Of a stretch of 64,000 bases of DNA, positions 1-9,355 are shown piece by piece (position 1 is the first letter of the stretch; each line of letters opens with the position of its first letter). The stretch covers positions 3,038,001-3,102,000 of the forward strand of contig OY969923.1 of assembly GCA_963704615.1 (NCBI GenBank), read 5' to 3'. The notes under the pieces were generated by a model. It saw nothing but the letters and a program-made list of their open reading frames with translations. It was not told the origin of the DNA and ran no database searches. Made by a program: the position numbers and the translations under genes. This stretch comes from Bog-756 sp963704615. GTDB lineage: Bacteria > Actinomycetota > Acidimicrobiia > Acidimicrobiales > RAAP-2.

Positions 1-141
1 CTCGTCGCCATGCTCCTTCCAGACCACCATGGGCACGTCGCACACCTCGCAGGCGGCCACCCAGCAGACGTCGTCCTCGTGGAACCACTCGGTGATGCGG
101 GCCGCTTCGCACAGTTCGCAGCCCGGGGCGGACGCGCTCAC
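1..141 (-). CDS. Cys-rich hypothetical protein, N-terminal fragment
   Basis: The first 47 codons of a minus-strand gene are visible; it runs off the left edge. It starts at GTG 141 and overlaps the kinase stop by 4 bp (GTGA), so the two genes are probably co-transcribed. The fragment has CxxC pairs (CELC near residues 8–11, CEVC near 32–35) and Trp/His between them (TEWFHEDD), which suggests a small zinc-binding fold. I do not recognise the family. The reading frame is clean, unlike that of the adjacent kinase gene. Confidence 0.6.
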   Translation of the reverse strand, partial: MSASAPGCELCEAARITEWFHEDDVCWVAACEVCDVPMVVWKEHGDE

Positions 142-2116
142 CGCGTGTAGAGGTCGACGGTGGTGCCCGGCAGGCACCGAGGTCCCGGCGGCCGGGTCGG
201 TCGAGAGCACCCTGGTGGCACCCGGCGGCCCGTAGGGGCCGGCGACCTGGAGACCGAGGGCCTCGAGGGCGCTGGTGGCCGCGGCCACCGACTGGCCGAC
301 ACCAGGTCGGGGATGGTCACCGGCTGGGGACCGAGGAGACAGCTCGACGGTGACCGTGCGACCCGAAGGGCTGCGGACCCGGCAGCGGACGCGGGCGGTG
401 CCGTCCCGATGACCTGACCGGTGGGGACGGTGGCGCTGTACTGCGTTCTGCTGGGCGGGACGAACCCGGCGGCCGACAGGGCGGCCGAGGCGCGTGGCGT
501 AGGTGGACGCCGGCGCCGGTCACCGCGGGGACGGCCACCGGGGCGTGGCCCTTGGAGGTGATGATGGTCACCGTCGAGCCGTAGGGGGCGGTGCCGGCGG
601 GCGAGGTGCCGAGGACGGCGCCGGCCACCACCGTCGAGCTGTACTGGGCCGCGGCCGCCGGGCACACCCCGACCAGGTGCACCGCGGCCAGAGCCTGCGA
701 TGGCCTGGGTGCAGCTGGCGACCGAGGTCAGGCTGGGGATGGTCACCGGCGGGGGCCCGGCCGAGACCACCACGTCGATGGTCGAGCCCTGCTTGGCGGT
801 GACCGGTGGTGCCGCCGACACGCGGGGTCGGGCTGCTGGCTGAGGATGCAGACCGGCGCCGACGGTGATGCTGTAGGCGGTGGCCGGTGGTGCGGACGGT
901 GAAGTGGTCGTTGCGCACGGCCTGCTCGGCCTGGGCCACCGACTTGCCGACCAGCGAGGGGACGGGGTGGCTGGGGGTGAAGACCTCGTTGCTGGACGGC
1001 CAGGAACCACCCCGGCGGCGATGAGGGCGGCCACCACCACGGCAGGGCGGCCCGATCCACGGCCACCGGCGCCTCGCCCCTCGGGGCGCTGACCGTGCCC
1101 CCGATGGCCGTCGGGAGCCGCTTCGTCCCGCCGCGGCACCGGACCGACGGGTCGGGGGCGCCGAGCTCGGTGACCTCGGAGCGCTCGCCCCCGGCCGCCC
1201 GGCGCCGGGCCACCCGGATCATGGCGTTGTCCACTTCGCCGACCTCGTCGATCGGCACGGCGTCGACCAGGGGCAGGGGCTCGGGCTCGGGCAGGGCCAC
1301 GGCCAGCGCCTGCAGCCGCAGACCCAGCTGGGCGGCGTCGTAGCGCTCGGACGGCTCGGGGGCGGCCGCCCACACCAGCACGTCGTTGAGGGGGCCCAGC
1401 GCCTCGTGCTCGGGCAGCAGGGCCCCCACCCGGGCCATCAGGGTGGCCACCGTGGTGTCGCCGATGAAAGGCGCCTCGCCGGTCACCGCCTTCGTAGAGC
1501 ACCAGGGCCAGGGCGTAGACGTCGGCCTTCCCGTCGAGCACCCATCCCTCGACCTGTTCGGGGGCGGAGTAGCGGGCCGTGCCCAGGATGGCCCCGTCCG
1601 GCTCGGTCCACGACGCCTCGGCCAGGGCCCGGGCCAGGCCGAAGTCGGCGATGCGGAGGCGCCGGTCGGCGTCGAAGAGGAGGTTGGCCGGCTTGATGTC
1701 CCGGTGGACCAGTCCGCGGCGGTGGGCGTAGTCGAGACCGGCGGCGGCCTCGATCCCCACCTGCACGGCCTGTTCCGGCGTGAGGAGGACCCCGGTGTCG
1801 AAGACCTGGCGCAGGCTGCCGCCGGCCAGGATACTCGAGGACCAGGTAGGGCTCGCCGTCCTCCTCGCCCCAGTCGTAGACCTGGAGGATGTTGGGATGG
1901 TTGAGGGCGGCCACGGCCTGGGCCTCGGCCCGGAAGCGCTTGAGGAAGGCGCGTGTCGCCGGCCAGGGCCGGATGGAGCACCTTGATGGCCACCCGGCGG
2001 TGCAGGGAGACGTCGTCGGCCAGATAGACGTGCGCGGACGCACCGGTGCCCAGGGCGGTGACCAGTCGGTAGCGGTCGCCGAGGACACGCCCGATGGAGT
2101 CGGTGATACTCGGCAT
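138..2116 (-). pseudogene. PASTA-domain Ser/Thr protein kinase, broken by many frameshifts
   Basis: This is a Hanks-type kinase of the PknB/StkP architecture: cytosolic kinase, one membrane helix, extracellular PASTA repeats that sense peptidoglycan or muropeptides. Kinase motifs are readable but in different frames: GTGASAHVYLADD and VAIKVLHP (Gly loop, catalytic Lys), HRDIKPANLLF (catalytic loop), DFGLARA and SAPEQVEGW (activation and P+1 region). A hydrophobic stretch lies near 1010–1050, then PASTA-like units such as VPSLVGKSVAQAEQAV and VTIPSLTSVASCTQAI, ending TTVDLYTR. Frame changes fall near 1950, 1830, 1492, 1050, 1000, 885, 855, 825, 690, 500 and twice below 400. I use the ATG at 2116; an in-frame one lies at 2146. 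All functional motifs survive, so local sequence error is as likely as true decay. Confidence 0.75.
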
Positions 2117-2230
2117 GATTCTCGCTCTCAGGCTACCGAGTGGCACCGGGCCCAGCGGTGGAGGGTCACCGCCTGCGAGTGGATCAGTTCGCCGAGGGGC
2201 GGAGGGGCGGAGCCGGGGGAATGCCCGAGG

Positions 2231-2289
2231 GCCCCGACGCGTCGGGGCCTCGACGCGACGAGGACGGGGCTTGCGCCCCGTCCTCGTCG
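2231..2289 (-). terminator. Strong hairpin terminator after the small secreted protein gene
   Basis: A perfect 15-bp GC-rich stem (2256–2270 pairing with 2275–2289, 4-nt loop) lies 47 bp past the stop of the minus-strand gene ending at 2336. A second 8-bp inverted repeat (2231–2238/2241–2248) follows. There is no long T tract, as is common in high-GC actinobacteria. It would separate the secreted-protein transcript from the kinase gene. Confidence 0.6.
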
Positions 2290-2335
2290 GTCGGTCAACC
2301 TGAGCGAGCTCAGGCGCCCTTCTTCGCTGCTGTGG

Positions 2336-2992
2336 TCAGCTGAGGGTTGCCGCGGCAGCGCCCTTGTGCGATTCGATGGCCAATGAAGACAGGCCGCCGG
2401 GAGCCTCGCACGTGGTGAGGATTTGCGCGTCGGTGTCCTTGGTCTGGGCCTCGATGGAGCTCGTGTCACCACCGTTACCACCGGTGAAGTCACCAGAGAC
2501 GCCGATGGTCCCACCGGCACCCGGGATCGTGAACAGCCCGTAGGAGTTCTTGCCCTTGGTGTAGGTGCTTCCGAAGTCCTGGTCGAAGGTCGTGGCGCTG
2601 GTGGTTCCGGGCTGCAGGATGTCCGTGCTCTTCCACGTGGTGCTCAGGTTACCGGTCACCGAACTGGCTCCCGAGAGCCCGCCGCAGGATCCGGTGGTGC
2701 TCGGGTCCACGATGGTCCCCGTCACGGTTCCCTTGCTGACAACGGCCGCGTTGGAGCCGGTCACCTTGCACTTGGTCAGAGTGGCCGTCACCGTGGTGCT
2801 CTGCGAGTGATCCGTCGTTCCGTCGAGCGTGAGCGGCGGGCTGAAGGTGACGGTCCCCTTGACGGCAGAGCAGGTGATGTTGTCATTGGCGACGTTGACC
2901 GTGGTCTTTGCCGAGGCCACCCCGCCACTGGCGGCGATGATGCCAATCGGCATGGCGGTCGCGGCTGCGACCATCAACAACTTGCGAAACAT
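2336..2992 (-). CDS. Small secreted protein of unknown function
   Basis: A 218-aa protein starting at ATG 2992 with a strong ribosome site (AAAGGAG, 6 nt upstream). Residues 1–28 form a signal peptide (MFRKLLMVAAATAMPIGIIA, then a cleavage site near ASA-K). The mature part is rich in Thr, Ser and Gly, with a predicted all-beta look and three or four cysteines (ITCSAV, TKCKV, GSCGG, TTCEA) that could form disulfides outside the cell. No catalytic motif is visible. An in-frame ORF extends upstream to 3169 but lacks signal-peptide sense and a ribosome site. The gene stands alone, with a clear terminator behind it and a long upstream region. Function unknown. Confidence 0.8.
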   Translation of the reverse strand: MFRKLLMVAAATAMPIGIIAASGGVASAKTTVNVANDNITCSAVKGTVTFSPPLTLDGTTDHSQSTTVTATLTKCKVTGSNAAVVSKGTVTGTIVDPSTTGSCGGLSGASSVTGNLSTTWKSTDILQPGTTSATTFDQDFGSTYTKGKNSYGLFTIPGAGGTIGVSGDFTGGNGGDTSSIEAQTKDTDAQILTTCEAPGGLSSLAIESHKGAAAATLS

Positions 2993-3389
2993 ATGTGCTC
3001 CTTTTTCTCCCGTGTCTCCACGGATCGTGAGTGAGGCGATGTGTTCCCCCAACATGGTGTGACCACCGACTGGCCGCACGCGCACATACCGAGACCCCAA
3101 AACGACTGATTGCCCCCTTATGCGCACACCCGACAGACCGGCGTGCTGCCCGACCACAGTAGAGCCCACCTCGGCGCTATCACAGACCCCCTGTGCGCCC
3201 TACCTGTAGTTCGGTACCGTGCACGTTAGCGGGACACTCTCGTCAAATCAAGCGCCTGGCGCTGTAACGGAAGGCCCATAAACTTCGTTACACCTGGACT
3301 TCTTCTCGGATGTGGGCGCGGGCTTCTCGTCGCCTTCGGGCGCTCACGGCGAGATCACTCCCACCGTCCGTCACATTGGTGCGGACCCT
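2993..3389. other. Intergenic region between secreted protein and ligA
   Basis: About 400 bp without a convincing gene. The part next to 2992 holds the ribosome site and presumably the promoter of the secreted-protein gene. A bulged inverted repeat at 3264–3291 (GTAACG-g-AAG / CTT-CGTTAC, 9-nt loop) lies about 100 bp past the ligA stop and could be a terminator or an operator. Confidence 0.5.
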
Positions 3390-5489
3390 TCAGCGGGGAA
3401 GCTCGCCGTTGTCGAGGAGGTCGTCGAACCTCGGGCCGGGCACGATGGCTACGCCGATCGATTCGGCCTTGGACACCTTGGCGGCGCCGGGCGCATCCCC
3501 CACCACCAACGCGAACGTCTTCTTCGAGACCGACCCCGGCGACTTCCCGCCCCGGGCCACGATGGCCGCCTCCGCCTCCTCTCGGGTGTAGCCCTCGAGG
3601 GTCCCCGAGACCACCACCGACTTGCCGGCCAGAGTCGGGGGCAGATCGGTGACCCCCTCCGGCGCCGCCGTGTTCGGCTCGGTCAGAGTGACCCCGGCCA
3701 CCCGAAGCCGTTCGACCACCGACCGGTTGACCTCCGAGGCGAACCAGCGGACCACACTGGCGGCGATGACCGGGCCCACACCGTCCACCCCGGCCAGGCT
3801 CTCCTCGTCGGCGGTCATGATCCCCTCGATATCTGGAAAGGCGCGAGCCAAGGCGATGGATCCGACTTGTCCCAGATGGCGGATGCCCAGTCCAATGAGC
3901 ACCCGCGACAGCGGGCGGGATCGGGAGTCGTTGATGGCTCCGAGGAGGTTGGCGATCGACAGCTCGGCGAATCCCTCCAGGCCTTCGAAGGTGGACCCGG
4001 TGAACGAGTAGAGGTCGGCCACGTCGCCGAGGAGACCATGGTCGACGAAGAGCTGGACCCGCTGCTCGCCGAGGCCCTCGATGTCCATGGCCGAGCGAGA
4101 TGCGAAGTGGGCGATGCGCTGCACCCGCTGCTGGGGACAGTCCAGGTTGGTGCAGAAGGTGTCACTCTCACCCGGTAACCGCATCAGTGGCGCACCACAG
4201 CTGGGGCAGACGGTCGGGAACTTCCACCGGGGCCGACGCCGGCGGGCCGTGGCACCGAGCACCGGACCGACCACCTCGGGGATCACATCGCCGGCCTTGC
4301 GCACCACGACGGTATCCCTCGGGCGCACGTCCTTGACCCGCACCTGGTCCTCGTTGTGGAGAGTGGCCAACGAGACGGTGGAGCCCCCCACGAACACCGG
4401 TTCGAGCACGGCGAACGGGGTGGCCTTGCCGGTGCGGCCGATGGAGACCCTGATGTCACGCAGCTCGGTGGTGCGCTCCTCGGGCGGAAACTTGTAGGCG
4501 ATGGCCCAACGCGGGGCCCGCGAGGTGGCCCCGAGCTGACGCTGCAGAGCCAGGTCGTTCACCTTGATGACCACGCCGTCGATCTCGTAGTCGAGATCGT
4601 GGCGGTGCTCCTCCCACCGACGGCAGAAGGCGAGCACCTGGTCGAGTCCGTGGACCGTCTCCCGCTCCGGATTGACCGGGAAGCCGACTCTGTCCAGCCA
4701 CTCGAGCGTGGCCGCGTGGGTGGCGGCCAGGGTGCTGGGGAGAACGGGGTCGGCGGGGTTGACACTCTTTTCCTGCGCATCCTGGGGCATCACCAACTCG
4801 CCCACCTGGTAGGCCCAGAACGAGAGGGCCCGACTGGCGGTGATCGAGGAGTCCTTCTGCCGCAAGGATCCGGCGGCCGAGTTGCGCGGATTGACGAAGA
4901 GGCGCTCGCCGGCCTCGGCCTGCCGTCGATTGAGTTTCTCGAAAGCGGAGACCGGCATGTAGACCTCACCCCGCACCTCGATCACCACCGGAAGGGGTCC
5001 GTCCGGTGGTGACAGCTGCTCTGGTATATCGGTGATGGTGCCGACGTTGGCGGTCACGTCCTCGCCGGTGCGTCCGTCGCCCCGGGTGGCCGCTTGCCCG
5101 TACCGACCGTCCCGGTAGGTGAGGGAGATGGCCAGACCGTCGATCTTGAGCTCGCAGACGAAGGCGGTGTCCTCAGGGACCTGCTTGGCCAGCCGCGCCG
5201 CCCAGGCCTTCACCTCCTCGGGGCTGAAGGCGTTGTCGAGACTCATCATCGGGACCCGGTGGGCCACCGGGGCGAACAAGGTCGACGGGGCTGCTCCGAC
5301 CTTGGAGGTCGGTGAGTCCGGCACCACCAGATCGGGATGGTCGGCCTCGATGGAGCGCAGCTCGCGGCCCAAGGCGTCGAACTCACCATCGGTGATCTCC
5401 GGGTCGTCGAGCCGGTGGTAGCGGTCGTTGTGATACGCGATCAGGGCGCGCAACTCCTCGGCGCGTGCGACCGGATCGGCACCGCTCAT
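3390..5489 (-). CDS. ligA: NAD-dependent DNA ligase LigA
   Basis: A 699-aa replicative ligase that seals nicks using NAD+. The adenylation lysine is in CELKIDGLA (about K115). The OB fold is followed by a four-Cys zinc finger (CPSCGAP … CTNLDCPQQ), helix-hairpin-helix repeats (GLGIRHLG, VDGVGPVIA) and a C-terminal BRCT domain (GKSVVVSGTLEGYTREEAE), which is the full family architecture. I chose ATG 5489 because NAD-binding domain Ia begins there (ADPVARAEELRALI) and GGAGG precedes it by about 12 nt. An in-frame ATG at 5531 is possible. The gene follows mnmA by about 55 bp on the same strand, so ligA-mnmA-iscS are probably one transcription unit. Catalytic residues appear intact. Confidence 0.96.
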   Translation of the reverse strand: MSGADPVARAEELRALIAYHNDRYHRLDDPEITDGEFDALGRELRSIEADHPDLVVPDSPTSKVGAAPSTLFAPVAHRVPMMSLDNAFSPEEVKAWAARLAKQVPEDTAFVCELKIDGLAISLTYRDGRYGQAATRGDGRTGEDVTANVGTITDIPEQLSPPDGPLPVVIEVRGEVYMPVSAFEKLNRRQAEAGERLFVNPRNSAAGSLRQKDSSITASRALSFWAYQVGELVMPQDAQEKSVNPADPVLPSTLAATHAATLEWLDRVGFPVNPERETVHGLDQVLAFCRRWEEHRHDLDYEIDGVVIKVNDLALQRQLGATSRAPRWAIAYKFPPEERTTELRDIRVSIGRTGKATPFAVLEPVFVGGSTVSLATLHNEDQVRVKDVRPRDTVVVRKAGDVIPEVVGPVLGATARRRRPRWKFPTVCPSCGAPLMRLPGESDTFCTNLDCPQQRVQRIAHFASRSAMDIEGLGEQRVQLFVDHGLLGDVADLYSFTGSTFEGLEGFAELSIANLLGAINDSRSRPLSRVLIGLGIRHLGQVGSIALARAFPDIEGIMTADEESLAGVDGVGPVIAASVVRWFASEVNRSVVERLRVAGVTLTEPNTAAPEGVTDLPPTLAGKSVVVSGTLEGYTREEAEAAIVARGGKSPGSVSKKTFALVVGDAPGAAKVSKAESIGVAIVPGPRFDDLLDNGELPR

Positions 5490-5544
5490 GGTCGGCACCG
5501 CCTCCGGACCTCCCGCCGGAGCTCCCCGCATCCTCGGGCTTTGC

Positions 5545-6645
5545 TCACGAGACGATGCCCGAGCCGATGACCTGGTCGGGGTGGGCCGGGTCGTAGAGGG
5601 CGACCGTCTGGCCCGGGGCAATGCGCCTTTGCGCCGCCGCGAACTCGAGCAGGATGCCGTCCCCGTCCCCGTCCGGGGTCAGCTCGCAGGAGACAGGCCG
5701 GCCGTGGGCACTGCACTGGGCGATGGCGGCGACACTCGATCGCCCGCCCCCCGACCGGTGGCCACCGGGGGGCAGCGGGGCGCCATCTACCCAGGTCACC
5801 GTGTGCAGCTCCACCCGGTCGATATGGACCGCTTCGGGCGGGCCGAGGGTCACCCGGCGGCCGGCCACATCCACCGCGGTCACGAATCGACGTCGCCCGT
5901 CATGGCCGTGGCCCATCCCCCGACGCTGGCCCACGGTGACCAACTCCACCGCCGCCACCGGACCGAGGTCCACGCCGGAGGCGTCGTCGACCAGCCGGCC
6001 CGGGTGCAACGGGATCCGGTTGCCCAGGAAGGCCTCCCGACCCTGGTCGGAACGGATGAAGCAGACATCCTGGCTGTCGGGTTTGGTGGCGGTGCGCAGA
6101 CCTCGTCGGGCCGCTTCGGCGCGCACCTGGGCCTTTGTCATCTGACCCACGGGGAACACCGTCCGGGCCAACTGCTCCTGCCCGAGCATGGCCAACACAT
6201 AGGACTGGTCCTTGAGCGGATCGGTCCCGCGACACAACCGGTGTCGCCCCTCGGGAGTGGTGAGCCGGCGAGCATGATGACCGGTGGCCACCGCGTCGAA
6301 GCCCAAGGCGCGGGCCCGGTCCAGAAGCCGGTCGAACTTGAGGTGCCGGTTGCACTCGATGCACGGGTTGGGCGTCCGGCCTTCGGCGTGGCCCCGCACG
6401 TAGGGATCGACCACGTGCTCGTCGAAGTCGGCCGAGAAGTTGAAGACGTGATGGACCAGCCCCAGGTGGTCAGCCACCCGCCGGGCGTCGTCGACATCGG
6501 CCACCGAGCAGCATCCCGAGTCCGAGGAGCCACCCCACAGCTTGAGGGTCGCTCCGACCACCTGGTCGCGGCCGTGCTCGTCGGCGACCAGCGCGGCAGC
6601 CACCGACGAATCGACACCGCCGGACATGGCTATCAGAACGCGCAC
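5545..6645 (-). CDS. mnmA: tRNA-specific 2-thiouridylase MnmA
   Basis: A 366-aa enzyme that adds sulfur to U34 of Lys, Glu and Gln tRNAs, using ATP and a persulfide delivered from a cysteine desulfurase. The N-terminal PP-loop SGGVDSS (residues 8–14) binds ATP. The catalytic cysteine pair is in NPCIECN and SQDVCF. The start is GTG 6645, directly before VRVLIAMSGG; the longer in-frame reading has no homology sense. The upstream iscS stop lies only 4 bp away, which fits coupling of sulfur donor and acceptor genes. Confidence 0.95.
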   Translation of the reverse strand: MRVLIAMSGGVDSSVAAALVADEHGRDQVVGATLKLWGGSSDSGCCSVADVDDARRVADHLGLVHHVFNFSADFDEHVVDPYVRGHAEGRTPNPCIECNRHLKFDRLLDRARALGFDAVATGHHARRLTTPEGRHRLCRGTDPLKDQSYVLAMLGQEQLARTVFPVGQMTKAQVRAEAARRGLRTATKPDSQDVCFIRSDQGREAFLGNRIPLHPGRLVDDASGVDLGPVAAVELVTVGQRRGMGHGHDGRRRFVTAVDVAGRRVTLGPPEAVHIDRVELHTVTWVDGAPLPPGGHRSGGGRSSVAAIAQCSAHGRPVSCELTPDGDGDGILLEFAAAQRRIAPGQTVALYDPAHPDQVIGSGIVS

Positions 6646-6649
6646 GGGA

Positions 6650-7825
6650 TCAATCTCGCAGCTGGGCGACAGCGGTCGGGACGACCCGCAGGGCGTGGTC
6701 GATGTCCGCATCGGTGGTGGTCGCACCCAGAGAGAACCGGATACCGGTTGACGCTTCCTCCCGAGCGAGGCCCATGGCCAACAGCACGTGGCTGGCCTCG
6801 ACCGCTCCGCTGGAGCAGGCCGCTCCGGCCGACGCGGCCACGCCACCCTGGTCACAGAGGACGACCAGAGCCTCGCTCTCCACTCCGGAGAAGCGGAGGT
6901 GCAGGTGGCCGGCCACCGTGTCCTGGCGAAGCCCGGTCTCCGAGGCGCCCGACACCGTGGCCAGGAGGCCGTCCCCCAGACGGTCGCGCCGTGCGGTCAC
7001 CCGCTCGGTGGCCGCCCGCCGGTGTGCCTCGGTGACCGACAGCGCGGCGGCCATGGCCACGATGCCGGCCACGTTGTGGGTCCCGCTGCGTCGGTCGCGC
7101 TCTTGGCCGCCTCCGTGGATCACCGGACCCACCGTGGCGTCACCCCGGCTGATGAGGGCGCCCACGCCCTGGGGACCGCCGAACTTGTGGGCACTGATCG
7201 CCACCAGATCCGCCGGCGAGGTCACCGCCCCGACCTCGAGCCACGACACCGCCTGCACGGCATCGGTATGGAGGGCCGCCTTCGGTGCTCGGTTGCGCAC
7301 CACCGAGGAGACCCTGTCGAGAGGTTGGATGGTGCCGGTCTCGTTGTTCACCGTCATCACCGCCACCAGGCCCACCTCCTCGGTGCAGGCCTCGTCCAGC
7401 TCGGCCAGGTCGATGATCCCGTCCTTGTCCGAGGCCACCTCGCGCAGCTCGGCACCGGTCTGTCGGGCCAATGCACGGCAGGTCATCAACACGGCGTGAT
7501 GCTCCATGGCCGAGCACACCAGGGCCCGGGGGGAAGGCTCCCGCCCGGCCGCGGCGGCCCAGAGGCCGGTGACACCGAGATTGTCGGCTTCGGTCCCGCC
7601 CGCGGTGAAGATCACCGAGCTGGGTCCGGTTCCGAAGATGGCGGCGATCTGGTCCCGGGCCTCGTCGACGGCCCGACGGACGCGACGCGACTCATGATGG
7701 CTGCCAGACGGGTTGCCGAAACGGTCGGTCAGGTAGGGCAGCATGGCCTCGACCGCCTCCGGGCACATCGGGGTGGTGGAGGCGTGATCGAGGTAAGCCC
7801 GTTCGACGTCGGCGCTCGCGGTCAT
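6650..7825 (-). CDS. iscS: Cysteine desulfurase (IscS/NifS family)
   Basis: A 391-aa PLP enzyme converting cysteine to alanine and an enzyme-bound persulfide. The PLP lysine is in SAHKFGGPQG (K214), the active-site His in the EHH motif (about 109–110), and the persulfide Cys in AACSSGAVEASH (C338). Start at ATG 7825, before the conserved AYLDHASTTP. It sits immediately upstream of mnmA, as iscS does in Mycobacterium tuberculosis, so its main partner is probably MnmA, though it may also feed Fe-S assembly. Confidence 0.93.
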   Translation of the reverse strand: MTASADVERAYLDHASTTPMCPEAVEAMLPYLTDRFGNPSGSHHESRRVRRAVDEARDQIAAIFGTGPSSVIFTAGGTEADNLGVTGLWAAAAGREPSPRALVCSAMEHHAVLMTCRALARQTGAELREVASDKDGIIDLAELDEACTEEVGLVAVMTVNNETGTIQPLDRVSSVVRNRAPKAALHTDAVQAVSWLEVGAVTSPADLVAISAHKFGGPQGVGALISRGDATVGPVIHGGGQERDRRSGTHNVAGIVAMAAALSVTEAHRRAATERVTARRDRLGDGLLATVSGASETGLRQDTVAGHLHLRFSGVESEALVVLCDQGGVAASAGAACSSGAVEASHVLLAMGLAREEASTGIRFSLGATTTDADIDHALRVVPTAVAQLRD

Positions 7826-7880
7826 GCCGCGACCGCTCCCGGCCCGCATCCCCGGGCCCCGTGGCCGACGCGCTCGGTCA

Positions 7881-9284
7881 TCAGGCGACCCAGACCGACT
7901 TGATGTTGCAGAACTCGTGCAGGCCGTGGCGCGCCAACTCCCGTCCGAACCCCGAGCTCTTGATCCCCCCGAAGGGGAGTTCGGGCATGGAGACCACCAT
8001 GCCGTTGACGAAGACCTGTCCGGCCTGCAGCCCCACCACGAACCGCTGCTGCTCATCGGGATCGTTGGTCCACACGCTCGAACCCAGTCCGAACTCCGTC
8101 CCGTTGGCCAGCTCCAACGCCTGGTCGGCGTCGGCCGCCGTGTACAGGAGCGCCACCGGTCCGAACACCTCTTCGGTGGCCACCCTCATGGCCGGGGTGA
8201 TGTCGGTGATCACCGTGGGGCGGTAGAAGAAGCCGGGCCGCTCGGCACCCTCGGGCCCCACCACCCTCTCGCCTCCGCACAGGATGGTGGCCCCGTGGGC
8301 CCGGGCATCCTCCACCTGGGCCTCGATGATGTCCCGGGCCGCCGCGGTGACCAGCGGTCCCACCTCGGTGGCCGGATCGAAGGGATCGCCGACGGTCAAG
8401 GACTCCATGCCGGCCACGAACCCGTCGGTGAACGTGCGGGCCACCGCCTCGTGCACGATGAATCGCTTGGCCGCGATGCACGACTGGCCCGCGTTCTGGA
8501 CCCGAGCCTGCACGCCCACGGCGATGGCCCGGTCGAGATCGGCCGAGGACAGGACGATGAAGGGGTCACTGCCTCCGAGCTCGAGCACGATCTTCTTCCC
8601 CACCGCCCCCGCCTGGGCCGCCACCGCCCGTCCGGCGCCCACCGATCCGGTCAGGGTCACCGCGGCCACCCGGGGGTCGGCAATGATCGCCGGCACCTGG
8701 TCGGTCCCCACCAGCAGCGTCTGGAAGACGCCGGCGCCGGCGCCGGCCCGTCGGAGGATGTCCTCCAGCAGAAGCGCGGTGCGGGGAACACTGGGGGCGT
8801 GCTTGAGCAGGCCGACGTTGCCCACCATCAGCGCCGGGGCGAGGAACCTGGTGACCTGCCACAGCGGGAAGTTCCAGGGCATGATGGCCAGCACCGCCCC
8901 CAGGGGCTGGTAGGTGACCAGGCCCAGGCTGGCGTTGACCTCGACCTCCTCGTCGGTCAGCATCCTCTCGGCGTGCTCGGCGAACCACCGGAAGCCGGTC
9001 GCGCACTTGGCCACCTCGCCCCGAGCCTGGGCGAAGGGCTTGCCCATCTCGGTGGTCACCGTGTGGGCGATGTCGGGAAGCTCGGCCTCGAGCAACTCGG
9101 CCACCGTGGTCAGAAGACGGGCTCGCTCGGTGAAGCTGCTCCGGGCCCACTGCGGGGCGGCCGTGGCCGCGGCGGCCAGGCGGGACTCGACTCCGGCGGC
9201 GTCGTAGGGCTCGAAGGACTGGAGCAGCTCGCCGTTGGCCGGATTGATGGTGGCGATCGGGGGACCGGCGTCGGCGGGACTCAT
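7881..9284 (-). CDS. NAD(P)-dependent aldehyde dehydrogenase, succinate-semialdehyde dehydrogenase-like
   Basis: A 467-aa ALDH-superfamily enzyme oxidising an aldehyde to its acid. The proton-relay motif ELGGSD (E235) and nucleophile NAGQSCIAAKRF (C269) are present, with PWNFPLWQ at 137–144. The C-terminal FGGIKSSGFGRELARHG tail resembles GabD-type succinate-semialdehyde dehydrogenases. I use ATG 9284; GGAGG sits unusually close (1 nt), so a start nine codons upstream (9311) is possible. It lies 55 bp from iscS but is functionally unrelated. The substrate cannot be read from sequence. Confidence 0.88.
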   Translation of the reverse strand: MSPADAGPPIATINPANGELLQSFEPYDAAGVESRLAAAATAAPQWARSSFTERARLLTTVAELLEAELPDIAHTVTTEMGKPFAQARGEVAKCATGFRWFAEHAERMLTDEEVEVNASLGLVTYQPLGAVLAIMPWNFPLWQVTRFLAPALMVGNVGLLKHAPSVPRTALLLEDILRRAGAGAGVFQTLLVGTDQVPAIIADPRVAAVTLTGSVGAGRAVAAQAGAVGKKIVLELGGSDPFIVLSSADLDRAIAVGVQARVQNAGQSCIAAKRFIVHEAVARTFTDGFVAGMESLTVGDPFDPATEVGPLVTAAARDIIEAQVEDARAHGATILCGGERVVGPEGAERPGFFYRPTVITDITPAMRVATEEVFGPVALLYTAADADQALELANGTEFGLGSSVWTNDPDEQQRFVVGLQAGQVFVNGMVVSMPELPFGGIKSSGFGRELARHGLHEFCNIKSVWVA

Positions 9285-9355
9285 GCCTCCAGTATTCCCC
9301 ACGGTGCCCACCGACGAATCGCTGGCTGCAGCGTCACCGGGCGGCCAGCGCCGGG

